The notes below the pieces were generated by a model. The model made no database searches. It saw nothing but the letters and a program-made list of their open reading frames with translations, and was not told the origin of the DNA. Both the position numbers and the translations under genes were made by a program. A DNA stretch of 64,000 nucleotides, from contig NC_026657.2 of the NCBI RefSeq assembly GCF_000004075.3, positions 31,714,408 through 31,778,407 on the forward strand. Direction: 5' to 3'. This DNA is from Cucumis sativus. Taxonomy: Eukaryota; Streptophyta; Magnoliopsida; Cucurbitales; Cucurbitaceae. This document shows, piece after piece, positions 1 through 10,815 of this stretch; the first letter of the stretch is position 1, and each line of letters opens with the position of its first letter.

Positions 1-3000
1 AAGTACAATTATTTGCAAAATGACACATTTACCTCTTTACATTTCTTTTATAAAAAATATAGTCTATTTTTCTGTCAATTTTTCATTTAAGTAAACTAGA
101 CCTCCCCCACTAAATTTATAGTTGTACAATAGAGAGAGGTTTTAAAATATTTTAATTAATAAAATTGTCTTTTGCCATATTTAACTCAAATAGTTATAAC
201 TATTTTAAGAGAAAGATACTTGTCCGACTGGTGTGTTCACATCAGATTGCAATCCTTTATATCAATTATTTAAATCATACTCATATGTTAAATAGTACGA
301 TAATCCGTTACATAATGCTTCATATGTATGGTTTAAATCTGTAAAAGGATATACCCCTAAATGTCAAGAGTTGTAATAGAAGCAAAGTGCAATGCCATTC
401 ATTTGAATATATTTTTTTACTTAGATCGTGATGCTTTACATCCATGGTTCAAATTACATCTATACACCATGAATAATAATAATACTCCTTAATATTATTT
501 CCTTTTCCTTTCACAATAAATAAATAAATACATTTTTAACAAGCTTAACTTCAATCTTCAATCTAACATCTAAATAATTTAAGAATTTTATGTACATATT
601 GTTTCCTTACAGTCCATTTTATATATAGTATAGTACATACGAGTAAATGAGCTGAATTATTAGCTAAAGACTAAAAATAAATATAAATTTGTGTTCCAGT
701 TTTTAACTTGTTTCTTGAAAACCTTGGTAGAAATAAATAACAAATGATAAATCTAGAGATAGAAGAAGGGTTTATTTGACCTAGTTTTCACTAGGGTTTA
801 GTTATTCAACTTTATGTTATATTGTATGCTTAATGAATTGCTGAATTTCTTCCCTGTAAACATAAACTAAGTAGTGGACTCTTGATTATTATTGGTTGTA
901 TTTTATATTGGACATCGCTTAAGATTTGTTTATATTAATTTTATTCTTTCAATTTAATTATCCAAAAATCAACAAAATCAAATAGAATATCATCCCTAAT
1001 TTTAACTTTCAATATATAATCAAATTCAAATAAATTAGTATTATACCATTCATCAATCACCACTAAACTTCAATTTATTTAACTTTGGGTTATTTTCATT
1101 TAATGTCATTAATTTTACATGGTCCACTCTCAATTATATCATACAAATTGAAAATTTTAACTTTTATTTTAGGCCTGGCTGCATTTATGGCACAATAAAA
1201 ATTAAATATTGAGAAATGACAATTCAAAGAAACAATGATAGGCATATATGTATTTAGTGCCCTATAGCTAATAGACCTCATAGAAATCATCAAAACAAAC
1301 CAGAAAAAAATTGATTGAAACTTAGAAAAACAGGTCAAATGTAAAAATCCAATAGCTATATCTAATTATTAACCTCCAAATATTTGAAAATTTAACTTAG
1401 TTAATTTGCTTTTGATCTAAGTAATTATGCGTCAATCATCAACCAAGCCAATACTTAAATACATTTCAGATAATACCTATCTTCCTCCATCATTTTACCC
1501 AATTTTACAATCATAGTTTATCTTGAAATCATTCTTATCTCTTTTTTGAAACTTTTGTATACAAACGAACAAGGAAAAATGCATAAGAAGCATCCAAATA
1601 TTACCCTGTTTATACGTTACATTTATCATTGATTTTTAAAGCTTAAATTTATTTATTTGATCATTATGTTTCTACTCTTATTCTTAAAAATTATGTCAAG
1701 TTTTTTTAGATTAAAATTAAGAAAATTAAAATATTTGTAGCCTTTTAATCTTTGAATTTTGAGTTTAATTCATAAAATTTAAAATATCACAATATCATTT
1801 TGATATTTGAGTTATATTTCAATTTCATTCAAAAAAAAATTACAACATTTTCATTTATATTATTTTGAATTCTCACTAAATATTCACCATAAATAAATTA
1901 AACAATTATGAAATTTAATTTTAAAACTAATTCCAACAGAGAACATAATAATAATTTATTTGAACATTTAAAATGAATGAGTAAATATTAAACCTAACTA
2001 AATGAATATTTAATGAAAAACCATAATTTAAATAACGTTTAAAGTATATCTAGAGGATTAAATGGAAACAAAATTTAATTTTTAAATACAATAAACTATA
2101 ACATTTTGAATCAAATCAACTAAATTGAAATCAAAATTAAATTAAAACAAAAACTAAAGAATATATTATTTTAAACTGAGTGAAAAACAAAACTAAAAGT
2201 CCTGTACCAGAAAAAAAGAAAAAGAAAAAAAAAAAGGAAAGCTTTTTTCTTTGTTATAAATACCAAAATGGATGGGAACTACAGAAATCGATACATTCGA
2301 TTTGATATATTAAATTTTTAACGTTTGAGTTTTGTAAGAATTGAATGAAAAGAAAGTAAAGAAATAAAAGGGGATGTGGACTGAGTATCTGCAGTTCCAT
2401 TGCCTCGCTTTAAAGCTCCTCCTCCTCCTCCTCCTCCTCGGTAGCCACTCGTGGTGCTATTGTATTTTGACTACACAACGTACTCCACCACTCGCCTTTC
2501 TCTTACACGCGCATGCTTTCTTCTTCTCTTCTCCTTCAACAAATATTTGGACTAAAATTACTTTGCAAACCCTATACTTTACAATTTGTTTAATTTTAAT
2601 CTTTTCCAAATTAATTCATAACATAAAAATCCAGGTTAGTGATATAAAGTTTCCTTTTAAAATCAACCATAAAATAGTAGATCATACTTTTAAAACAAAT
2701 CAAGATTTTATTTGAATTTTCATACATTTTGATGTTTAGATTAAATTTTAATTTAGGAGAAAACGTTAAGAGACAACAAATGGTTTTTGAAAATATATTA
2801 GGAAATAATAATATTAATTAATTTTAAAATTGATTGAAATCACGCATTTAGAAGTGTCCTAATTAAAATCAAATATGTCTCAAATTATCTACGTCAAAAT
2901 AATAAATTTGAATTCTTTTAAATTTATAAAAGTAAAATTTAAAATCTTGAACTAGAAGTTAAAATTGAGTCAAATTTTATTATAACTATGGGTTCAATTT

Positions 3001-5207
3001 CTGCAAACATGGTAGGTTTAAGGGCCTAATTCTAACATAGGTAGAAATTTAGAGGTCTAATTAAAATTTTGAGAGTATATTATAGAATGGTATCCACAAT
3101 TTGCTCATGATTTTACTTTCCTTGTTGGGACTTAGGGGAGAGTGTCCCCTCACGCTCTTCTATAATACCTTCCCTTTATTTATTTTGTCTTTGAATTTCA
3201 AACATGGATTTAAATTATTTTTCAAATACCATTACGTGTCCTTTGAAAAATAATACATGAAATTATCAAAATTGTGAAGCTTTGTTCATGAAAATCATTT
3301 TTTAGAAGTTATGAACTGTTTTGAGTGCTTTTTTTTTTTTTAACATAGCATCTCCCTTTTTAAATTTATTTTACTCCTTTATTCTTATTGTCGTGTTAAA
3401 ATCATGAGAGAAATTGAATTAAATAATTGAAAGATTACGTATAAATTATAAAAATCGTTTTAGAAATTATCCAATCCCAATAAACATAAAAAAAATAACT
3501 AGGTTGAAATATTATTTTGGTTAGTTCAATAGATTTTAAATTTATTGAATGAATAGACTAATAAACAAAGTTTTTTTTAAAAAAAAAAAAATTGAATATT
3601 TTATCTTATAATCAAAAGTCCCAACTTGCATATGGAGGTTATTTAAATGTAAATGTAACATGTAAGAAGTGGTTTTTCTTTCCTCCCCTAATTGTAAATT
3701 TTAAATAATTGATTTTGATTTCATTTTAATTAAATTGAGAAACAAAGGTATGAACTAAGAAGTAAGATGGCATCATGTCCAAAAAGTCATTTCTGCAGAA
3801 TCAAAGCTGTAAAGAAGTGGTTTATATTATATATTTTCTAATTCATATAGATTCCATCTGTAAAGTAACTTCAACACACAAACACACACCCACGCAAAAA
3901 AGTTACTATTTAATATTGTTTTGGTTTTATATATATAATTTTGTCTACAAAATTCAATCATACGATGTATTGTTTTATTTATATTATTCAAAAAATTTCC
4001 AAAATTCTTAACATGAACACATTTAAATGGGTTGAATTTCTAGGACATAACAACCTATTTTAGATTAGGGAAATTGTTTTTTTAGTAGGATCATGTGAGT
4101 ATTTCTTATATATGTGTCATGTGAAGTTGATGGGATATCTATTATATTTCTAATTCATTCTTCCATAAGAGTCAACTATTTTTTAATAATTAATCTTCCA
4201 TAATATTATTTTAAAGTTTTATTCTTTTCACATTTTTAATTCATTTTATGGCGGATATATCAGTTTATAGGGTTGTTTGAGCCATTAACTCACTTACATC
4301 AAGTGGGTTATTATTGTTTATTTGATAGTTGGGTTATTATTGTTTATTTGATAGTTTGATATCTTATTCCGATAGCTTATGTTTTCCAATTATTATGACT
4401 AAAGTTTAATTACATATAAATGATTTGAAAATTTTGGCTGTTTATTGTGTCTACTCACTTTAGGTTAATATAGAAAACAAATTTTGTAAGTTTTAAAAGA
4501 ATAAGCTTGTTTTTTTTTAAAAAAAATATATTGTAGAACAAGAATAACAAAATATTGAATTTCTAATAAAAGGGGTGTTTTTGGCAATATTTTCATTTTT
4601 CATTTTTAGTTTTTGAAGATTAAAGATATTTATTTACTTATCTTGTTTTGTATCAAAATTAAGTAGAAAAGTTGCATTATTAACCAAATTCCAAAAATCA
4701 CAAACACATTTTTTAAAATTATTTTTTTATAAAAAATTTAGATATGGAAGTAAGAGATTTTGAGGTAGAAAAGATTTTTATAAACTTAAGTTTCAAAAAC
4801 AAAAAAGAGTTCATATTTCAAAATCTAAAAAGAAAAATACAAAGATCTCATATTGCAATTGACAATTCTTTAGTTTTTGTTTTTGAAAATCAAGCTCATC
4901 AACATTAACATACCCTCTAAATCATTTTCACTATCTACTTTTTGTCAACGATTTAAAAAAAAAAATCTTTTAAAAACTTTTTTCTTCTTTCTCAAACTTG
5001 ACTAAGAATTCAAAACCCCGATAAACATGCAGATAAAATAAGAAAGAAATGGATTTAAATTTAAAAAATAAAAACAAAAACAAAAACAAAAGATAGTTAC
5101 CAAATGAGAGTAACATTTATAAAATTATTTATTAAATATAAAAAAAAATGTTTGGGGCAAGAATTTGGTTAAAGTAGTCATGTACATATTATTATTATTT
5201 AAAAAAT
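1..5207. other. AT-rich intergenic DNA, no gene recognised
   Basis: Very AT-rich sequence with many stops in all frames. Open frames near 1.1, 2.4 and 3.8 kb have low-complexity, non-conserved translations and no splice partners, so I do not call genes. A (CTC)n microsatellite lies at about 2416-2439. No RNA gene or transposon ends are recognisable. Confidence 0.6.
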
Positions 5208-5209
5208 AA

Positions 5210-5365
5210 ACTATTTTAGCTTGATTAAAAAAATAATATTACTATTTTAGCTTGATTAAAAAAATAATATTACTATTTTTGCTTGATTAAAAAAATAATA
5301 TTACTATTTTTGCTTGATTAAAAAAATAATATTACTATTTTTGCTTGATTAAAAAATAATAAATA
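5210..5365. repeat. 31-bp tandem repeat, five copies
   Basis: The motif CTTGATTAAAAAAATAATAT recurs at 5220, 5251, 5282, 5313 and 5344, an exact 31-bp period. The last copy is slightly shortened. Copies 1-2 carry ATTTTAG and copies 3-5 ATTTTTG before the shared core, which shows how the array grew. It lies about 390 bp upstream of the DUF620 start codon. Confidence 0.9.
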
Positions 5366-5544
5366 TTAGGAGAAAAAAAAAAGATGAGTAGTAATTGAGA
5401 ATTTCTAAATAATCGAAAAAAAATAGTTATTATAGAATAATTCTTAGTCCAATGAGTAGAAGAGTTAAAAATTAGAATGGTAATTTAGAGAAAGAAGATA
5501 GATAAATAAATAGAAAAAAATGGGGAGGGAAAAGTAGTGTTGTC

Positions 5545-5752
5545 GATATAAACGAGGCGAAAGGAATTTAGAAAAAGCGAAAGGAGAGTGAAGAAAACGC
5601 GGGAGAGAGTGCGAGTGGGTGGAAGAAGAAACAAGGAAGGAAGGAGAGGTCGCTTTGAAAGCAGTCGTACACATCAGACGCTTCTTCTTTTTAAGTAACC
5701 AACCCCTCCCACTCTCTTCCTCCCCCAAATTACTCTTTCCCCATTTTTCCGA
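5545..5752 (+). promoter_or_regulatory. Probable core promoter and 5' UTR of the DUF620 gene
   Basis: A TATA-like GATATAAA at about 5545 is followed by a purine-rich then pyrimidine-rich leader of roughly 170 bp ending at the ATG at 5753. Position and composition suit a plant 5' UTR. The transcription start is inferred only. Confidence 0.4.
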
Positions 5753-8700
5753 ATGAATCGTCTAGCCCCTTTATCGGAGGAGCCCATCGACGAACACGAC
5801 GCTCGTACTCGTACTCGTAATCGCAACCGTACCACTGCCGGAGCAGGAGGAGGAGGACGATCCTGGCGGAACTGGATCAGAACTCATTTCTCCATCCTTT
5901 CTTCTGCAAAAAAATCCGATGGCCTCAATGTTCTTCTCAGCGTCCTTGGCTGCCCTCTCTTTCCCGTCTCTCTTCAACCTAACTCCGCCGTCTCCATTAC
6001 CAATCAGGTCCCTCTCCCTTTCCTTTCTTCTCTTTACCGTTTCCGTTTAATAAAATTTAAATATACAAACAAACATCTCTCTTAGGTTTAGTTCCGATTT
6101 TGATTTGTTGGAGATCTCTGTTTTTAATTATTATATTTTTAAATTTTTTGAATAATGTAATATAGTATTTGCAACACTTACAACGTTTTCTTAAGCTTTA
6201 AATTACTGAAGTACCCATGACCCTTTTATTTGAGTGACCAAATTAAACCTCTACCCTCCATCCTTATGCTTATTTTGGTCCCACATTTCATATATAGGAT
6301 CCTACACTTCTTTCTATACCAACAAAATTTTGTTACATGTTGGACGAAAATTGGGATCTGTGATGGAAAATTGGAATTATTGTGTGAATCACTATCATTC
6401 CATTTATCTTCAAAATTAATTTTCTTGACCAACGATGCCGCACTACAAATTTCTAGAAAATATTCGGGTTTTAAAGTGATGATAAATTTTAGGGGTATCT
6501 TTAGTGAGTTCATATATATATATATATATATAATTCAATGACGTGATAGGAAATTTGAATATTGTACTTTTCTTTTCTTGCTTTAAAATAGGTGTATGAT
6601 ATCTTTATATAAATTGAGTAAAGTGACATTAAGTTTTTGTTATTGTTTATGAAGTTAACAAACAGTCATTTTGTTTTCTTTAAATTAATTATATAAATGA
6701 AACATTTTCTGAACTCATAAGTGAAAATATGGCATAGGAGGAGATCATAGACTAAATTCTTTAAAGATATTTTATTTATGTCCTATTTATTATTATTATT
6801 TGGGCCTTTGGGAAAGAAAAGAAACTTGTGATTTAAGCTAGAAGAATGTGCTGAAAACCAAAAATGAGTGGTCCAGAATTTATGTTTAATGCAACGATTT
6901 TCTTTCTTTCTTTCTTTCTTTCTTTCTTTTTAATGAGTTTAAAAAGTTGTCCCTCTTTTTCAGTCTAGAGGTTACTACGAATTATTTTCTTGAAATTCTA
7001 TATATAATTTTTATACCAATTTGAAAACAAAAATAGATGAATTTTAATTAATACGTGTATTTCTTAGAACATAGGTAGGGTACGGACAAAATAAATTGTG
7101 TATTTTTTAATTTTAGTCTCTAATGTTAGTTTGTAAAACTTGAAAACTAGATTAACATATTTTATTTCCCTTTTTGAAAATTAATATTATTATTTAATCA
7201 ATTTTGGTAAAATTTAACTTTGAAGTATTTTCTCCCTGAAGAAAGAAAAAAACTTTGAAGGCTTAAATTGAAAGTTTATTAAAAGTATTGGGATTAAATG
7301 TGGACAAATGGAAATATAAGAATTAGAGTTCAACAAATTATGTATGAGGACAATGATATCTTAACTTATCAACTTTGTGTCACATAAATTTGCAGTTTTT
7401 CTTTTAAGTGAATAAATAATTATAATGAAATGTTGTTTTTTGGAGTAGGTTTCGTCGTCGTCTCAATATATCATAGAGCATTTCGCGGCGGCAACGGGGT
7501 GTCGGAAGTTGAGGGGGAGAGTGAAGAACATATTTGCGACGGGGAAAATAACGATGGGAATGGCGGAGGAGGTCAGCTCCGGCGTCGGCGGCGGAGGAGG
7601 AGGAGGAGGACCCACAGGCGGTGTAACACAAAAAAGGTTGTTTTGTGATGTGGCAAATGATTCCGAATAAGTGGCTGATAGAGCTGTCTGTGGGAGGCCA
7701 CAGCATAGTGGCCGGCAGCGATGGCAACGTCGCTTGGAGGCACACACCTTGGCTTGGCTCTCACGCCGCTAAGGGCGCCGTTCGCCCTCTCCGCCGTGCT
7801 TTTCAGGCAAGTCTCCAATATCCAGTATTATTCATTTTTCTCTATTTTATCAAAATTTGGGATCTTCTTTTGACGAGGAAGAAATTCGATCACTCTTTTA
7901 TAATTACATTTCAAAATTATTTTCAAGATACAATTAAAATTTAAAAGCTTGAAAAAGTAGTTTCTAAAACTTTTTATAATAAAAAAAACATTAGTTAATA
8001 ATTCAAATGTCTTTGTAAGAATGGTGAGACAATTATTATAGAAATGGAGAATACGTGTGATTCATTTCAAATTTAAAGAAACAATAATGATTAACCTTTT
8101 TTTGTTACTTTGATTTAAAAAAAGTTTGATTTGTGAAATGAATGAAAAATATTTGGATGTGTGTAATCAAAATTGGCCGAATGACAAATTTTTGAAAAAG
8201 ATTGTAATTGAAGGAAATGCGTAGAAAAACCGATACAGGTTATAGTTGCATCCAATTATTGCATGTAATGTATTTCATGGACTTCGAAAAAGTAGAGTTT
8301 CAACAAGTTAGGATGTATATTCTCAATTAGTTCTGTTACTATTTGTTTCTCTACATGTGGAGTTTGGGAAGAATACTTCATAATAGATATAGCCCCCACC
8401 CCCCCACTAATATTTTAGAGAGGCTTCACTTATCATCTCTAGACCCTACCATTTTTGAGACCTAAAAAAATGTCTTCAATTTTCTTTCTTTCTTTCTTTC
8501 TTTTCTGATAAACTAAGTCTTTATCACTAGGACCATCCCTTAGGAAATTGTGATATTAATTTAACCAAGAAGAAGAAGAAGAAGATGATGATGATGATTT
8601 ATTAGCCTTCTTTGCAAATTGTTGATTATTTTTACAAATGCTCGTGCCTTTTAAATTTATTATTTCACAAATTTCCATTCTTAAATAATTGCAAAATATT

Positions 8701-9555
8701 AATGATTGTAATTTAAATAATAATTAGTAAAGCCCCTTATTTGTAGTTCACTAAAATAATTTGAACACTCCAAAATAGTCCTATCCAAATTATTGTTGAA
8801 ATTCATGAGAAAAGAAAAATAAATTTAATTATTATTTCTATTTTTTATGAAAATGATATTTAAATCAATGGATTAGTCTAAAGCCAACTAAGCAAACTTG
8901 ATTGATTGAAATAATTAAAAAATTTCTCTGGGTCAATAATAATAAATTAAGTCGAAGCAAATTATAAAGTCAGAATGTTGTTTCTTATAATTAAGAGAAA
9001 GAAAATCAATGTGGGAAGATGTTGACTTTGAGTTATAAGAACTTTATGCATAATTTGTTTTTAATATAGGGATTGGATCCTCTAGCAATTTCAGAAGTAT
9101 TCTCTCCAGCTCAGTACATGGGAGAGAAACAAATCATGGCCATTGATTGTTTCGTATTGAAATTATCAGCCGACCAAACTGATCTTGCTGATCGAAGCGA
9201 CAACACAGCTGAGATGATCAAGCATGCAATCTACGGTTACTTTTGTCAAAGACGTGGACTTTTGGTCTACTTAGAGGACTCCTCATTGACTCGAATTCAA
9301 TCTCCTGGTTCTCACCCCATGTACTGGGAAACAACCATGTCAACAAAAATCGACGATTATCGAACAATTGACGGTGTTATGATTGCCCACTCTGGTGAGA
9401 CCGATGTCATCATCACACGCTTTGGAGATGATCTTAAAACCGGCCCTATGATCACGCGATTGCAAGAGATTTGGAGTATTGATGACGTGGCGTTTAATGT
9501 TCCAGGATTGTCTATGGATAGTTTTATCCCACCTAAACAAGTTCAAAAGAATTGA
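5753..9555 (+). CDS. DUF620 family protein (three exons; one-base frame break in exon 2)
   Basis: Exons are 5753-6007, 7449-7806 and 9070-9555, all phase 0, giving about 365 residues, a normal length for this plant-only family of unknown biochemical function. Recognisable family blocks are SSQYIIEHFAAATGC at the start of exon 2, KWLIELSVGGH and GNVAWRHTPWLGSHAAKG later in exon 2, and QYMGEKQ, LKLSADQTDLADRSDN, GVMIAHSGETDVIITRFGDD and DVAFNVPGLSMD in exon 3. The N-terminus is basic and glycine-rich. Exon 2 opens in one frame and ends in another: an A6 run at 7630-7635 has one base too many, and with five A the exon would be 357 bp, in phase and matching the family across the site. Intron 2 uses a GC donor (CAG|GCAAGT at 7807). 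The break may be a consensus error or a real null allele. Family assignment is firm; function is unknown. Confidence 0.88.
6008..7448 (+). other. Intron 1 of the DUF620 gene
   Basis: GT at 6008 and AG at 7447-7448 bound a 1.44-kb AT-rich intron. It contains a (TA)n run at about 6513-6532 and a (TTTC)n run at about 6901-6928. No nested gene is visible. Confidence 0.75.
7807..9069 (+). other. Intron 2 of the DUF620 gene, GC-AG type
   Basis: The exon 2 family match ends at CAG (7806) and resumes at GGATTGGATCCT (9070). The intron begins GCAAGT and ends ATATAG, a GC-AG intron with the otherwise strong donor context typical of that minor class. It contains (TTCT)n near 8483 and (AAG)n(ATG)n near 8567. 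Confidence 0.8.
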
Positions 9556-10460
9556 GCAAGTAGTGAATCGTAATCGGTTGTCATCGCTCGATAGATCAAC
9601 AGTTGTGATTTGATAGATGAAAGTTTAGGTTGAATGAGTTCAATCCATGATTAAATGTAAGTCTGCATGATCCAAAAGGTTAAAAATAATATAAGATGAC
9701 ATATATGTTAATAGTTTAATGTTTTCCTTTTCTTAAAAAAAAAGAGAGAGACAGAGTAGAGAAGAAAAAAAGAAAGGAAAATTGCCTCCATAAATGTTTA
9801 AAAAGTTTTAAATCTCTTGTTGGTGGGATGCTGTTAAATTGTAATTTTTACCCACTCACGGTAAATTTCTAAAATGCTAGAACATTTGAGGTTAAATACA
9901 ACATTGTAAGTAATAATTAAAAAGTTAAGTGATGAATATTATTTGAATGGGTAAAAAATAAAACTTGGAATTATTATGAAATAAAGTTGAGTGATGGAGA
10001 CATAGCCTAATAAAATAGACTATCGAAGGGCAATCTTTGCCGGATCTATGTCTTTGAGACAATGTGATATGTCTAATCCAATTATTAATTTTCATAATAA
10101 AAGAACCTTATCATACCTTTAGGATTGTAATAAATCTAAGTTTGCAAATATTAACAACAATATTGATTCTCATTCAAAAAATTTATTCTAACATTCTCAT
10201 TCAAAAAATTTATTCCAACGTTCTACATTCGATAAATTTATAAAATTTGAAATTATAAATTACAAGTGTATATAATATTTTTGAAAAACTACAAATATAG
10301 TAAAATCTGTCAAAGTATATCAATGATGGAAGTTTGTAACAGTCCTCAACTTTGCTATATTTGTAATTTCTTTTAAATATTGCTACTTAACATATTTTTG
10401 GAATAGTTGCAAATTTAGTAATTAAATTCAAAATAATTAAGTATATAGTAACATTTTTTA
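9556..10460. other. Intergenic, DUF620 3' flank
   Basis: AT-rich 3' flank of the DUF620 gene. No gene is visible. Short phrases such as TTGCTATATTTGTAATTT near 10353 are related to the fold-back element that follows. Confidence 0.5.
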
Positions 10461-10617
10461 AAAAAATTGCAAATATAGCAAAATTTGTCAAAATCTATCA
10501 ATGATTAGAGTTTATCATAGATCATGTTGTAAAAATTGGTCTATCATCGATAGATCATACGAGTCTATCGGTGATACAAGTTTATCAACGATAGTTTTGC
10601 TATATTTACAATTTTTT
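10461..10617. mobile_element. Small fold-back (MITE-like) element upstream of the SET gene
   Basis: The left end, TTGCAAATATAGCAAAAT (from about 10467), is the inverted complement of the right end, ATTTTGCTATATTTACAATT (from about 10594), with one mismatch. The interior repeats CTATCAATGAT / CTATCATCGATAG / CTATCGGTGATA motifs. A ~155-bp unit with inverted ends and no coding capacity fits a MITE or fold-back repeat; I recall such CTATCATTGATAG-rich repeats being common in cucurbit genomes. No target-site duplication was confirmed. Confidence 0.5.
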
Positions 10618-10815
10618 TTAAATGTTGCTATATTTTCAATTTTTTTTAAATGTTGTTGTATTCTTAATTATTATTCGTGAAATGGGTACTGATTTACTAA
10701 AGTTGGACTATTTATTGGACCGGCCCAGTGCAATATCAAACCGTGAGCCCAAGTAAGCCCAAATTCAACTATTTCGTCTCTAATCTCTCCAATGGAGTAC
10801 ACCGTAGACAGAGAA

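Noticed and set aside
1096-1338. Minus-strand open frame of 80 codons
   Set aside because: AT-rich chance frame with no conserved segments, promoter or splice partner.
2374-2715. Open frame with a leucine run
   Set aside because: The leucines come from a CTC microsatellite; the rest is unconserved AT-rich sequence.
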